Below, in pieces: positions 46,196 through 54,975 of a DNA stretch of 64,000 bases. A program made the translations under genes and the position numbers. Numbering within the stretch: the stretch's first letter is position 1; each line of letters opens with the position of its first letter. The notes under the pieces are model-generated. The model did not search any database. It had not been told where the DNA came from and saw only the letters and a list, made by a program, of their open reading frames with translations. This DNA comes from an uncultured Litoreibacter sp. (lineage in GTDB: Bacteria > Pseudomonadota > Alphaproteobacteria > Rhodobacterales > Rhodobacteraceae): the NCBI GenBank assembly GCA_947493265.1, contig CANLQL010000004.1, positions 372,001 through 436,000 on the forward strand, written 5' to 3'.

Positions 46196-47475
46196 TCGGT
46201 TATGTTTCTGTCGGGCTTCTTGGGCTGCTCGCTCTTTCGATCCCTGTTGGCATCGTCCTTTTCCTTCTTGGCTTCGGCATCGATACGTTTTTTTCCAGCT
46301 TTCCGCTGACCCGTGGTCTGGGAAACATGGTTTGGTCATCGTCAAACTCGGCGACGCTTATCGCGATCCCGTTCTTCGTTCTGCTTGGTGAAATTCTGGT
46401 GCGCAGCGGCGTTGCAACCCGCACCTATGCCGCGCTGGATCGGTGGGTGTCCTGGCTGCCCGGTGGCTTGGTTCACGCCAATGTCGCAACTGCCACGATG
46501 TTTTCCGCAACTTCCGGTTCGTCAGTGGCGACCGCCGCGACCGTCGCAACTGTTGCCATGCCGCAAGCCGAAAAACTGGGCTATGATCCCAAGTTGTTTT
46601 CAGGCGCGATCGCGGCAGGCGGCACGTTGGGGATCATGATCCCACCGTCGATCAACTTGATCGTCTATGGTTTCCTGACGCAATCTTCTATCCCGCAACT
46701 CTTTCTTGCAGGGTTGGTCCCGGGCATTTTCCTGGCGGTCGCATTCATGGCCGTCACAGCAATCATCTGCTTGATCCGCCCGAACCTCGGCGGGGTGCGG
46801 CGCACGTTTCCTTTCCCCCAAATGCTGCGCGCTTTGGTCGATCTGATCCCGATCCTGATCCTCTTCGGGCTGATCGTGGGCTCCATCTATCGCGGCTGGG
46901 CAACCCCCACCGAAGCAGCGGCTGTTGGCGTGGCCGGGGCCTTGCTTATTGCTTTGGCCTTTGGTGGCATATCCTGGTCAATGCTGACCCAAAGCCTGAC
47001 TGGGACCGTCAAAATCACCTCAATGATCATGCTTATCGTGATCGGCGCATCGTTTCTGAACTTCACCTTGGCCTCCGCCGGATTGGGACGCGCGCTGACC
47101 GATTTCATGACGGGGCTTGGTCTCACACCGCTCAAAACCATCCTGGTGGTCGTCGTTCTCTACATTGTTCTGGGGTTTTTCATCGAAACCCTGTCGCTGA
47201 TGGTGGTCACGATCCCGATCATCGTGCCTTTGGTCGTGGCGCAAGGCTATGATGTGATCTGGTTTGGCATTCTGATGATCGTCCTGATCGAGATGGCCCT
47301 GATCACTCCGCCGGTCGGGCTCAACCTCTATGTGGTTCAGGGCGCGCGAAAGTCGGGGAGCTTGAATGAGGTCATGCTGGGCGCACTTCCCTATTGCCTG
47401 ACGATGTTGGCAATGGCGTTCCTGTTGATCGCATTCCCGAGCATCGCTCTGTTTTTACCCAACGCCTTGAAGTAG
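46192..47475 (+). CDS. TRAP transporter large permease (DctM family)
   Basis: The start is ATG 46192 (MIGYVSVGLLGLLALSIPVGI), giving 427 aa; the ORF track starts inside the upstream gene. About 12 membrane helices are visible, with the family stretches SGSSVATAATVATVAMPQAEK and AAGGTLGIMIPPSINLIVYG, and the second repeat FIETLSLMVVTIPIIVPL...ITPPVGLNLYVVQG. It is the ion-coupled transport subunit of the elevator type. Confidence 0.92.
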   Translation: MIGYVSVGLLGLLALSIPVGIVLFLLGFGIDTFFSSFPLTRGLGNMVWSSSNSATLIAIPFFVLLGEILVRSGVATRTYAALDRWVSWLPGGLVHANVATATMFSATSGSSVATAATVATVAMPQAEKLGYDPKLFSGAIAAGGTLGIMIPPSINLIVYGFLTQSSIPQLFLAGLVPGIFLAVAFMAVTAIICLIRPNLGGVRRTFPFPQMLRALVDLIPILILFGLIVGSIYRGWATPTEAAAVGVAGALLIALAFGGISWSMLTQSLTGTVKITSMIMLIVIGASFLNFTLASAGLGRALTDFMTGLGLTPLKTILVVVVLYIVLGFFIETLSLMVVTIPIIVPLVVAQGYDVIWFGILMIVLIEMALITPPVGLNLYVVQGARKSGSLNEVMLGALPYCLTMLAMAFLLIAFPSIALFLPNALK

Positions 47476-47512
47476 CGGTTTCGCCGCTGACATTCAGACA
47501 GGACTTTCGGAC

Positions 47513-48277
47513 ATGACCAAGATTGATCTGAACGCGGACCTTGGGGAAGGTTTCGGCCCTTGGAAAATGGGGGATGATGCGGCCATGCTGTCGCTGGTGA
47601 CGTCAGCAAATATCGCCTGTGGCGGACATGCCAGCGACCCGGAAACCATGTTTCAAACCCTGATGCTTGCCCGCGAAAACGGTGTCACCGTCGGTGCGCA
47701 TCCTGGATTTAACGACCGGGAAGGCTTCGGCAGGCGGGTCATTCCGATGTCCCCGCCAGAGGTCGGCAGGATGTGTGCCGCACAGATCGGGGCGCTGATC
47801 GCGGTCGCAGCGCAAGCGGGCGTTCCGGTTCGCTATGTCAAACCGCATGGCGCGCTTGGAAATCTTGCAGCCCAAAACCGGGACGTCGCCGAGGCAATCG
47901 TCATGGCAGTTCAGAATATTGACCCCAAACTGGCGATATTGGCCATTTCGGGCACACAGATCGAACATGCTGCGCGCGCCGGCGGCTTGCAGGTTTTTTC
48001 GGAGATTTTTGTCGACCGCGGGTATCAGTCAACGGGCCATCTGGTCCCGCGCGGACGGGATGGCGCAATGATCGATGACCCGAAAGGCGCCACCGCGCGG
48101 CTGATCTCTTTCTTCGACACGGGGCTTATGCCTGTCATAGACGGGGATCCGATCCCGCTTTCCGCCCATTCAATCTGTGTGCATGGCGACAGCCCTCAGG
48201 CCGTTGCCATGGCGCGTGAAATGCAGGACAGTCTGACGGCTCATAGCGTGCAAATCGCCCCATTTCTCCAACAGTGA
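47513..48277 (+). CDS. pxpA: 5-oxoprolinase subunit PxpA (LamB/YcsF family)
   Basis: The protein has 254 residues and the clear opening IDLNADLGEGFGPWKMGDD, followed by SANIACGGHASDPETM, GAHPGFNDREGFGRR and VKPHGALGNLA, all conserved in YcsF proteins. PxpA with PxpB and PxpC hydrolyses 5-oxoproline to L-glutamate using ATP. It lies 37 bases after the TRAP permease and eight bases before pxpB. Confidence 0.93.
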   Translation: MTKIDLNADLGEGFGPWKMGDDAAMLSLVTSANIACGGHASDPETMFQTLMLARENGVTVGAHPGFNDREGFGRRVIPMSPPEVGRMCAAQIGALIAVAAQAGVPVRYVKPHGALGNLAAQNRDVAEAIVMAVQNIDPKLAILAISGTQIEHAARAGGLQVFSEIFVDRGYQSTGHLVPRGRDGAMIDDPKGATARLISFFDTGLMPVIDGDPIPLSAHSICVHGDSPQAVAMAREMQDSLTAHSVQIAPFLQQ

Positions 48278-48285
48278 TCTGACCG

Positions 48286-48975
48286 ATGTTTCCACAGTTC
48301 AAATTCATTGCAGACCATGCCCTGTTGGTTAGTTTCTCCAGCGAGATCGACCCGGAAGCACATGCAAAAGTCCTTGCCTTAGACGCAGCGATTGCGGCCA
48401 CTCCACCACCGGGGATCATCGAAACGGTTCCAGCGCTCGTAAACCTGATGGTGACCTTTGATCCTGTCGAAACAGATCACGCCACGCTTGAAACCGCGAT
48501 CCGCGACTGTCTCAGCAAGATGCAGGTGCAATCCGGTGCGGGCATTAAGCGGCGGGTTGAGGTGTGCTATGAAGCCCCCTTCAGCCCTGATATTGAGGCT
48601 GTGGCGACATCTGTTGGGCTATCTGCCGAGGCCGTGATCAACGCCCATGTCAGCGGGGATTTTCATGTTTTGATGTATGGGTTTGCCCCGGGTTACGCGT
48701 ATTTGTCCGGCGTTCCGGACAGCATTCAAGTCCCTCGCAAAGCAACCCCTGTTCGCGATGTCCCTGCGGGTAGCGTCATCATAGCCGGTCCGCAATGCCT
48801 GATCACGACGTTGCTGATGCCAACCGGCTGGTCGATCATTGGGCGATCCCCAACGCAGGTTCTAACCGGTGATCCTGACCAACCATTCCTGTTCGATGTC
48901 GGGGACCACGTGGCGTTTGAACGGATTGACGTCGCGACTTACGAAAAACGCAGCAAGGGAATGGCGCATGTCTGA
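48286..48975 (+). CDS. pxpB: 5-oxoprolinase subunit PxpB (KipI family)
   Basis: This is a 229-residue carboxyltransferase-domain subunit, with KRRVEVCYEAPFSPDIEAVA, FHVLMYGFAPGYAYLSGVP, VPRKATPVRDVPAGSVIIAG and TGWSIIGRSP as family hallmarks. It forms the PxpBC complex that pairs with PxpA. The B. subtilis homologue KipI inhibits KinA, but operon context here supports the metabolic role. It overlaps pxpC by eight bases. Confidence 0.92.
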   Translation: MFPQFKFIADHALLVSFSSEIDPEAHAKVLALDAAIAATPPPGIIETVPALVNLMVTFDPVETDHATLETAIRDCLSKMQVQSGAGIKRRVEVCYEAPFSPDIEAVATSVGLSAEAVINAHVSGDFHVLMYGFAPGYAYLSGVPDSIQVPRKATPVRDVPAGSVIIAGPQCLITTLLMPTGWSIIGRSPTQVLTGDPDQPFLFDVGDHVAFERIDVATYEKRSKGMAHV

Positions 48976-49969
48976 CGCGACCTTCACCATTTCCTTTGCC
49001 GGTCCGCTGGTGACGTTGCAGGATGCCGGACGCCCCGGCAATATGCGCTACGGCGTCTCGGCGTCAGGTCCAATGGACCGTTTGGCCTTCGATGCGGCGC
49101 ATGCCGCACTTGGCAATCAACCCGGGCAAACAGCCTTGGAGGTGTCTCTTGGCGGCTTGAGCTTGCTCTGCAAGGACGGAGCAGTCACGGTCGCGATCAC
49201 TGGCGGCGACTTTCTGGTCGAACATAATGGCCAGAAGCTGACGTCCTGGGCTGTCCTGACCGTCAAAACGGGGGAGCGTCTCACAATCCGGGCCGGTCCT
49301 TCCGGAAGTTGGGCTTATCTGGCCTTTGCGGGGCAAGTTACGTCCGACATGTGGCTGGGCAGCCAATCGACACACTCCACATCCGGTTTCGGGGGCGGGG
49401 CGTTGCAAACAGGCCAGTCGCTGAAAATTGCTGACGCCAAAATTCGCGACGACCGCTTGGGATCGTTCCCGAAACCGGATTTTGCCAAGACAGGGGCGTT
49501 TGACGTGGTTCTCGGTCCGCAAGATCAGCATTTCGCGGACGGTGCGGTTGATCAGTTTTTGACCGAGACCTTCACTGTTACCGATGCCTACGACCGAATG
49601 GGTATGCGACTTGCCGGGCCGGTGCTGGATCTGGATGGCGCGCTTTCCATCCCGTCTGAGCCTATCTTGCGCGGCGCAGTCCAAGTCTCAGGTGACGGGG
49701 TACCAACTGTGCTTCTGGCCGATCACCAGACCACCGGAGGATACCCCAAGATCGCCACCGTAATCTCTTGTGATACAGACCGGCTGACGCAGCTTCGGGC
49801 GGGCGAGACGCTTCGGTTCAACGCGGTATCCCATCAGCACGCTGTTGATCGCGCGAGGGCGTTTCAAACCAGCAAGGCTGCGTATCTTGATCAGATTTCC
49901 GTCGCGCGTGGATCATTGGAGCAGCGTTTGATGCGGGAAAACCTGATCCATGGCTGTATCTACGATTAG
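48968..49969 (+). CDS. pxpC: 5-oxoprolinase subunit PxpC (KipA family)
   Basis: ATG 48968 (MSDATFTISFAGPLVTLQDAGRPGN) is chosen over the ORF start at 48869 because it matches the family N terminus (333 aa). Hallmarks are DAGRPGNMRYGVSASGPMDR, ALEVSLGGLSL, YLAFAGQV and LADHQTTGGYPKIATVI. It is a cytosolic partner of PxpB and the last gene of the module; the following genes run on the opposite strand. Confidence 0.92.
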   Translation: MSDATFTISFAGPLVTLQDAGRPGNMRYGVSASGPMDRLAFDAAHAALGNQPGQTALEVSLGGLSLLCKDGAVTVAITGGDFLVEHNGQKLTSWAVLTVKTGERLTIRAGPSGSWAYLAFAGQVTSDMWLGSQSTHSTSGFGGGALQTGQSLKIADAKIRDDRLGSFPKPDFAKTGAFDVVLGPQDQHFADGAVDQFLTETFTVTDAYDRMGMRLAGPVLDLDGALSIPSEPILRGAVQVSGDGVPTVLLADHQTTGGYPKIATVISCDTDRLTQLRAGETLRFNAVSHQHAVDRARAFQTSKAAYLDQISVARGSLEQRLMRENLIHGCIYD

Positions 49970-49993
49970 CCGCCCCAAGAGGACTAGCGCAGT

Positions 49994-50497
49994 TTAGCTC
50001 CGGTATGGCTCAATATTGTCCGCCGACAAGGCGTAGCCGATCTGCGCAAGATGGGTCGACATTGCCGCGACGCCAAACATCCCTGTGACATTCACAGGCT
50101 CGTAAAGGCCCTTGCTTTCGTAAGGTATCTCAGTGGTGACAAACACTAACTGGTTGGCGGGGGGCGGAGGCACGTGAATGCAGGCACCCGCATAGGGCAC
50201 CAAGATGAACGCGCTAACCGCTGTGCCGACATAGTCGATTGGCACGATAAAGCCCGGAAGGCGCACGATCGCGCCATTCCAGTCCGACCGAACGCCGGTT
50301 GAAACAGGTTGTTGGTTGGACAGGTCTGGGCCGTCATGGCTTACGAGACCTTGGAGTTCGCGTGGAATGACGACCTCCCCCTCGGGGCGCAGATCGGTCC
50401 AGTCCAGATCGATAAAATCTTCTGCCAATGCGGCCTGGGGCAAGAATGGCAAAGCCGACAGCGCCAGCAGCATGTCCCTGCGTGACAAGGCTACCAT
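49994..50497 (-). CDS. DUF3299 exported protein, copy 2
   Basis: ATG 50497 (MVALSRRDMLLALSALPFLPQAALA) overlaps the upstream stop by seven bases (167 aa). The N terminus is a Tat-like or Sec signal (SRRDML). The mature part has RLPGFIVPIDYVGTAV, LVPYAGACIHVPPPPANQLVF and NVTGMFGVAAMST. Single Cys and His in GACIH could bind metal. It is a tandem paralogue of the next upstream gene, with equal length. Its position after a zinc-type ABC transporter suggests a periplasmic metal role. Confidence 0.75.
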   Translation of the reverse strand: MVALSRRDMLLALSALPFLPQAALAEDFIDLDWTDLRPEGEVVIPRELQGLVSHDGPDLSNQQPVSTGVRSDWNGAIVRLPGFIVPIDYVGTAVSAFILVPYAGACIHVPPPPANQLVFVTTEIPYESKGLYEPVNVTGMFGVAAMSTHLAQIGYALSADNIEPYRS

Positions 50498-50994
50498 ATA
50501 TAAGTCTCCATCGTGTCCGCCGACAAAGCATATCCCGTCTGGGCAACTTCGGTCGATTGAAGCCGCGTGCGCATCGTCCCAACGACCCAGACCGGGTCCC
50601 AAAGCTTATCATCCGGCCAAGGGGTCTTTGCTGTGACAAACACCAGTTGGTTCGGTGGCGGCGGTGGCGTGTGAATACACGCGCCGACATAAGGCACGAG
50701 GATAAATTCGGACACGCCCTTGGTGCCAATTTCAAGTGGAATGACAAAGCCCGGCATCCGGATATACGCGCCGTCCAAAGCGTCGTTCAGCTTTGTGGCA
50801 TTCTCGTCAAAGATCGGGCTCCACAGGTCATTGACCTCATCCAGTTCGCCTTCGCCGATAATTTCCGAATAGGGCACGCCGGGAGGGATCAGATCATCCC
50901 ACGTGATCTCTTTGGCCGATGTCGCAAGTGCCGGCCGGGCAAGGGACGCAGACGCAAGTCCGCCAATAATCATATGTCGTCGCGTGAATGTCAT
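50491..50994 (-). CDS. DUF3299 exported protein, copy 1
   Basis: The protein has 167 residues with a twin-arginine-like signal (MTFTRRHMIIGGLASASLARPALA). Core motifs are YIRMPGFVIPLEIGTKGVSEFILVPYVGACIHTPPPPPNQLVFV and SADTMETYIW at the end. It shares the GACIH-x-PPPP-x-NQ signature with copy 2. It overlaps the permease stop by four bases, so transporter and DUF3299 proteins are coexpressed. Biochemical function is unknown. Confidence 0.76.
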   Translation of the reverse strand: MTFTRRHMIIGGLASASLARPALATSAKEITWDDLIPPGVPYSEIIGEGELDEVNDLWSPIFDENATKLNDALDGAYIRMPGFVIPLEIGTKGVSEFILVPYVGACIHTPPPPPNQLVFVTAKTPWPDDKLWDPVWVVGTMRTRLQSTEVAQTGYALSADTMETYIW

Positions 50995-52241
50995 GTCCGC
51001 ACCATCATACCATCGGCCAGCGACAAACGGTAGGCCCGGATCGCGGGAACCATGCTCACAATTGCGCTAGCTGCGATCACGCCAAGCAGAACCCACAACT
51101 CGCGAAGGCTTGGCGCTTCAATGGGCAACCAAAGTCCATATGCGCTGTCGATCACAGGCTGGGCAATGATCAGGCCGAGATACAAAAGCAAGATACCGAT
51201 CAAGGCCCCGACAGCCGCCGTTACGACAGCTTCCAAGACCAGCAGCCCCATCACTGTTCTGGGGCGCGCGCCCATCGCGCGGAAAATCGCCATCTCGCGG
51301 CGGCGTTCGTTCAGGCTGGAGAAAATCGTTGCCATCATCCCGATCAAAGCGGTGACAACCACCATGGCCGAAACGCCCAACAACGCCGTTTCGGCAACCC
51401 CGACGATTGCCCAAAGCTCTTGCAGGGCAACGCCCGGTAGGACAGCCATCACCGGCTCTTCGGGGTATTGGTTGATTGCCCGTTGAAGCCCGAACGTTTG
51501 CAACCGGCTTTCCACCCCAACAAGTGCTGCCGTCACCGCTTTGGGCGTCAAAGTCATCTGCCTGAGCACGTCTGCTGGCGTTGATTGTCCCGGCACCTGC
51601 GCCCCGTTTTGCCAATCGACATGGATCGCCTCAATTGCTTCCATACTGACGATGACGGTTCTGTCGACCGGCGTTCCGGTTTTCTCCAATATGCCAGAGA
51701 CGCGGAAGGGCTGGTCTTCGTGTTCCGTAAAGGAAGCGATGCCATGTGCGACGACAATCGGATCGCCAACGGTGTAGCCCAGCGCTTGCGCCACATCTGC
51801 GCCGATCACCGTGTCGAACAGATCGGCCATCAGCGCGCCATCCGCGACCTCCAATCCACGGCCTTGGCGGAACTTATAGTGCTCAAAAAACTCAAGGGTG
51901 GTTCCCATGACACGGAATTGCCGGTGGCTATCCCCCAGAGAGATCGGCACGATCCACGCAACCTCGGGGCGTTCCGCAATATCCTGATAGGTCTCCCAGG
52001 ATACATTGTTGGTGGCATTGCCGATCCGAAACACCGAATACAGCAGCAGTTGGACCGACCCTGTGCGCGCGCCAACAATCAGGTCAGTGCCATAGATTGT
52101 GTCCGCGAAACTGGCTTTCGCCCCGGTGCGTACTTTTTCGACGCCAAGAAACAGCGCCACGGACAGCGCGATTGCCAGCACCGTCATGCTGACCGTCAGT
52201 GCCCTCGCAGCCAGGGATCCTAGGGCAAGTCGAAGGATCAT
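50991..52241 (-). CDS. ABC transporter permease, FtsX/MacB type
   Basis: This 416-residue inner-membrane protein has the MacB/FtsX layout: one N-terminal helix (LTVSMTVLAIALSVALFLGVE), a periplasmic domain of about 220 residues, and three C-terminal helices including LGVSAMVVVTALIGMMATIFSSLNERRREMAIFRAMGARP, whose cytoplasmic loop meets the ATPase. Such permeases usually move substrates by mechanotransmission. It is coupled by ATGA overlaps to the ATPase and DUF3299 genes. Confidence 0.85.
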   Translation of the reverse strand: MILRLALGSLAARALTVSMTVLAIALSVALFLGVEKVRTGAKASFADTIYGTDLIVGARTGSVQLLLYSVFRIGNATNNVSWETYQDIAERPEVAWIVPISLGDSHRQFRVMGTTLEFFEHYKFRQGRGLEVADGALMADLFDTVIGADVAQALGYTVGDPIVVAHGIASFTEHEDQPFRVSGILEKTGTPVDRTVIVSMEAIEAIHVDWQNGAQVPGQSTPADVLRQMTLTPKAVTAALVGVESRLQTFGLQRAINQYPEEPVMAVLPGVALQELWAIVGVAETALLGVSAMVVVTALIGMMATIFSSLNERRREMAIFRAMGARPRTVMGLLVLEAVVTAAVGALIGILLLYLGLIIAQPVIDSAYGLWLPIEAPSLRELWVLLGVIAASAIVSMVPAIRAYRLSLADGMMVRT

Positions 52242-52933
52242 GCGTCTTGTCTTTCCAGCTGAACGATATCTTCCATCCGCAGAACACGGTCGAACCGGTC
52301 ACTCAGACGCGGATCGTGACTGACCATCACCAAGGCGGTGCCGTGCTGCCCGACCTGGTCAAACAGCAGATCAAGAAACGCAGCCTGGCTGGTTTCATCC
52401 AGCGCCGAGGTCGGTTCATCCGCGATGATGATCGGTGGACGTCCGATCATCGCACGGGCAACGGCGACGCGTTGTTGTTGCCCCACCGAAAGCGCGGAGG
52501 CTTTCATTTCCAGCACATCGGGAATTCCAAGTGCCTCGCAAAGCGCGCGCGCCTCGACCTTTGGGTCACCAACACGGCCCCGCCGTTCCGGCGCGAAGCG
52601 CAGCGGCAGAACGATGTTGTCTAAGACGGAGCCGAATGGCAGCAAGTTGAACTGCTGGAAGATCATGCCGATCTGTTCGGCCCGCAAGGTATCCCGGCGA
52701 CCCCCGGAAAGATCCGACATCCTATTTCCGGCAACACTCACCGAACCGGCATTTGCGAGGATCGTACCGCAGATCAACGACAGGAGCGTAGATTTCCCCG
52801 ATCCACTTGCCCCCAACAACAAGACTGTCTGGCCTGCAGCCACGGACAGGTGAGGTATGGAAAGCGCGAAAGCGCCCGCCCCCGGCCACCGGAAGCGGAC
52901 ATCCTGCAAGTCCAGGATTGCGCCTTCCGCCAC
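52238..52933 (-). CDS. ABC transporter ATP-binding protein, LolD/MacB type
   Basis: The start is GTG 52933, directly after the DUF2796 stop (231 aa). Motifs are Walker A GASGSGKSTLL, Q-loop FQQFNLLPFGSV, a variant signature LSVGQQQRVAVARA (Val for the first Gly), Walker B IIIADEPTSALD and switch His VSHDPRL. It powers the FtsX-like permease next to it. Confidence 0.88.
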   Translation of the reverse strand: MAEGAILDLQDVRFRWPGAGAFALSIPHLSVAAGQTVLLLGASGSGKSTLLSLICGTILANAGSVSVAGNRMSDLSGGRRDTLRAEQIGMIFQQFNLLPFGSVLDNIVLPLRFAPERRGRVGDPKVEARALCEALGIPDVLEMKASALSVGQQQRVAVARAMIGRPPIIIADEPTSALDETSQAAFLDLLFDQVGQHGTALVMVSHDPRLSDRFDRVLRMEDIVQLERQDA

Positions 52934-53563
52934 TTAGAACATGCCGCGCAGGTCTAGAACGGGTGCGTCACGCGGAACTTCAAAGGCTTGGGCACCTGAG
53001 TTGTTCAGGATTTGCACGTCCAGCTCCAGCGGGTTCTCGAATGCTGCAAAGTAGGCGAACTCGATCTGGTTGATTGCGTCTGGGTTACCGCAGGTCAAAA
53101 CATATTCGGCGTGGAATTCAGTGTGCCCCTGCTCTGCGTCTGCGTGGTCGCTGTGATCGTCGTGATCGGCATGGGCGTCTTCTTTGGCATGATCGTCATG
53201 TTCATCATGCTCATCATGATCGTCGTGGCCATGTTCGGCGTGGTCTTCGCTTTCAAGCTCCAGACCTGCGCTGGCTTTGGTCACGCTGCATTCTGCTGTG
53301 GCCGGAAATACAAAAAGATCCAGCGGCTTGGCCAATGTGGCCACGGCGGCATCGATTGCGGCGCGATCTTCCGCGGTTTCGGCCTCATATTCAAAGCCTA
53401 CAATATCAGCCCCCGGCGCGTGGAATTCCATCGCGATGGTGCTGCCATCAACTGCGATGTTCAAAGCGCCTAGCCCGTGTTCATGGGCGCCCTGTTCGCG
53501 TGTACCTTCAGCAAACACTGGTGACGCCAGAAGCGCGATTAATGCAGGAAATGCGTATTTCAT
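52934..53563 (-). CDS. DUF2796 His-rich zinc-binding protein (ZrgA-like)
   Basis: ATG 53563 with an AAAGGA site gives a signal peptide (MKYAFPALIALLASPVFA) and 209 aa. The mature protein starts REQGAHEHGLGALNIAVDG. A His/Asp/Glu-rich insert at about 120-160 (DHAEHGHDDHDEHDEHDDH and following) is an obvious metal sponge. The DUF2796 family includes ZrgA of the Vibrio zinc-uptake locus, as I recall it. With the ABC pair and DUF3299 genes it forms a five-gene operon; a Zur-box-like site lies 153 bases upstream. Confidence 0.82.
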   Translation of the reverse strand: MKYAFPALIALLASPVFAEGTREQGAHEHGLGALNIAVDGSTIAMEFHAPGADIVGFEYEAETAEDRAAIDAAVATLAKPLDLFVFPATAECSVTKASAGLELESEDHAEHGHDDHDEHDEHDDHAKEDAHADHDDHSDHADAEQGHTEFHAEYVLTCGNPDAINQIEFAYFAAFENPLELDVQILNNSGAQAFEVPRDAPVLDLRGMF

Positions 53564-54075
53564 AACAATCCTTTCAATTTTTGGCCGCAAACCACGGCGC
53601 ATTCAAGACAATTGGACGCGCGGGATTTTCCGATTTGCTGCCCGTGGAGTACCGGGAACCGAGTTTTCTGCAAATCCTTATGGTGCCCACACCTGTTCGA
53701 GTCGGGTAATTGATATGTTATAAGATAACAGAGTTCAAGTGCGACACCCTGCCCACCTGAACATGGTTGCTGCCCGCGTCTTGGCGTCGCTTGCCGTGCC
53801 GACCCGCGAAACCCTCTTGATCCACGCGTTAATCCCTCCTATACCCCGACAATCTGGAATCAGAAGACTGACCAGAGCCTTGTTTTATTGGTTTTTGCAG
53901 CGCTTTCTTCGGTGCAATCGGTGAAAACGAAACGGGGCATTCAAAGCAATGACGACCTGACCTCTGGCGGGCGCTCCCGAATGGGAAGAAAGCGGACCCG
54001 GAAGAAGACCGAGAGCTCTTGGGACGCGCGAAACATTCACCGGGTAAACCGGGATCATATGAAGGAGTGTGTCAG
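53564..54075. other. 512-base intergenic region, zinc operon / rplS
   Basis: The region between divergent starts holds the Zur-like palindrome and the leader of rplS. Short ORFs in it (61-68 codons) lack ribosome sites and family likeness. The last 150 bases before rplS are purine-rich (GGGAAGAAAGCGGACC), with an AAGGAGTG ribosome site at the end. No RNA gene was recognised. Confidence 0.5.
53716..53730. promoter_or_regulatory. Zur-box-like palindrome
   Basis: TGTTATAAGATAACA is a 7-1-7 palindrome with one mismatch and closely matches the proteobacterial zinc-uptake repressor site (TGTTATA-N-TATAACA). It lies upstream of the DUF2796 operon and is the expected control site for a zinc-uptake system. 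Confidence 0.75.
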
Positions 54076-54459
54076 ATGGACCTGATTGCACAGATTGAAG
54101 CGGAACAAATCGCCGCTTTGGGAAATGACATTCCCGATTTTAAAGCGGGTGACACCATCCGCGTCGGTTACAAAGTGACCGAAGGCACGCGCTCTCGTGT
54201 GCAAAACTATGAAGGTGTGTGCATCGCACGCAAGAACGGCAAAGGCATTTCCGGCTCCTTCACAGTTCGCAAGATTTCTTTTGGTGAAGGCGTTGAGCGG
54301 GTATTCCCACTGCACTCCACCAATATCGACAACATCACCGTTGTCCGTCGTGGCCGTGTTCGCCGCGCCAAACTGTACTACTTGCGCTCACGTCGTGGTA
54401 AATCCGCACGTATCGCAGAAGTGACAAACTACAAAGCGCCTAAGGGCGCAGACGCGTAA
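54076..54459 (+). CDS. rplS: 50S ribosomal protein L19
   Basis: ATG 54076 ([22 protein letters not shown]) has a good AAGGAG site; the longer ORF from 54019 is rejected (127 aa). Core motifs are [38 protein letters not shown] and [22 protein letters not shown]19 sits at the subunit interface. It is followed by rpmE after 11 bases. The distance from trmD is unusual. Confidence 0.97.
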   Translation: MDLIAQIEAEQIAALGNDIPDFKAGDTIRVGYKVTEGTRSRVQNYEGVCIARKNGKGISGSFTVRKISFGEGVERVFPLHSTNIDNITVVRRGRVRRAKLYYLRSRRGKSARIAEVTNYKAPKGADA

Positions 54460-54470
54460 GGATATCAGTC

Positions 54471-54692
54471 ATGAAAAAAGAGACGCATCCAGAATACCAC
54501 CTCATCGATGTCAAAATGACAAATGGCGACATCGTTCAGATGAAATCCACTTGGGGCGCCGAGGGCGACCAGCTGGCATTGGACATCGACCCATCCGTGC
54601 ACCCAGCATGGACAGGCGGCAACCAGCGCCTGATGGATACAGGCGGTCGTGTTTCCAAGTTCAAAAACAAATACGAAGGTCTGGGCTTCTAA
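54471..54692 (+). CDS. rpmE: 50S ribosomal protein L31
   Basis: This 73-residue protein has the L31 stretches [41 protein letters not shown] and [13 protein letters not shown]. It contains no Cys, so it cannot form the zinc site of E. coli-type L31. It shares an operon with rplS and is followed by a strong terminator. Confidence 0.95.
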   Translation: MKKETHPEYHLIDVKMTNGDIVQMKSTWGAEGDQLALDIDPSVHPAWTGGNQRLMDTGGRVSKFKNKYEGLGF

Positions 54693-54715
54693 AGCCTTCC
54701 ACCTTTTTCAAGAAC

Positions 54716-54749
54716 AAAACGCCATGCTGGAAACAGCGTGGCGTTTTTT
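54716..54749 (+). terminator. Intrinsic terminator of rplS-rpmE
   Basis: A 13-base-pair stem AAAACGCCATGCT / AGCGTGGCGTTTT (one G-T pair) with a six-base loop is followed by a T-run, 24 bases after the rpmE stop. Confidence 0.9.
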
Positions 54750-54975
54750 GTTGGCCGATCGCATTTTCTGTCAGGAGCTTTGTCAGGAGATTGGGCCGCG
54801 GTGAAAAAATCCGCCCGCGCCCCGTTCAAATTTTTGTGCCCTGCCCCCATATCTGTTCGACGGAAACACGCCACATGCGCGTTATAGACAGTATCCGCAC
54901 CTGAATTTTCATGCGGCAAAGACCAATTTCTTACGAGTGCGCTGAATTTCCGTCACACAAAGAGAGGTCATTAAA

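Noticed and set aside
53150-53225. Tandem DNA repeat of CATGATCGTC type
   Set aside because: It is the coding sequence of the His/Asp-rich insert of the DUF2796 protein, explained by low-complexity protein sequence.
53739-54085. Short plus-strand ORFs of 61 and 65 aa upstream of rplS
   Set aside because: They have no ribosome site, odd composition and no family likeness; the second overlaps the rplS ribosome site.
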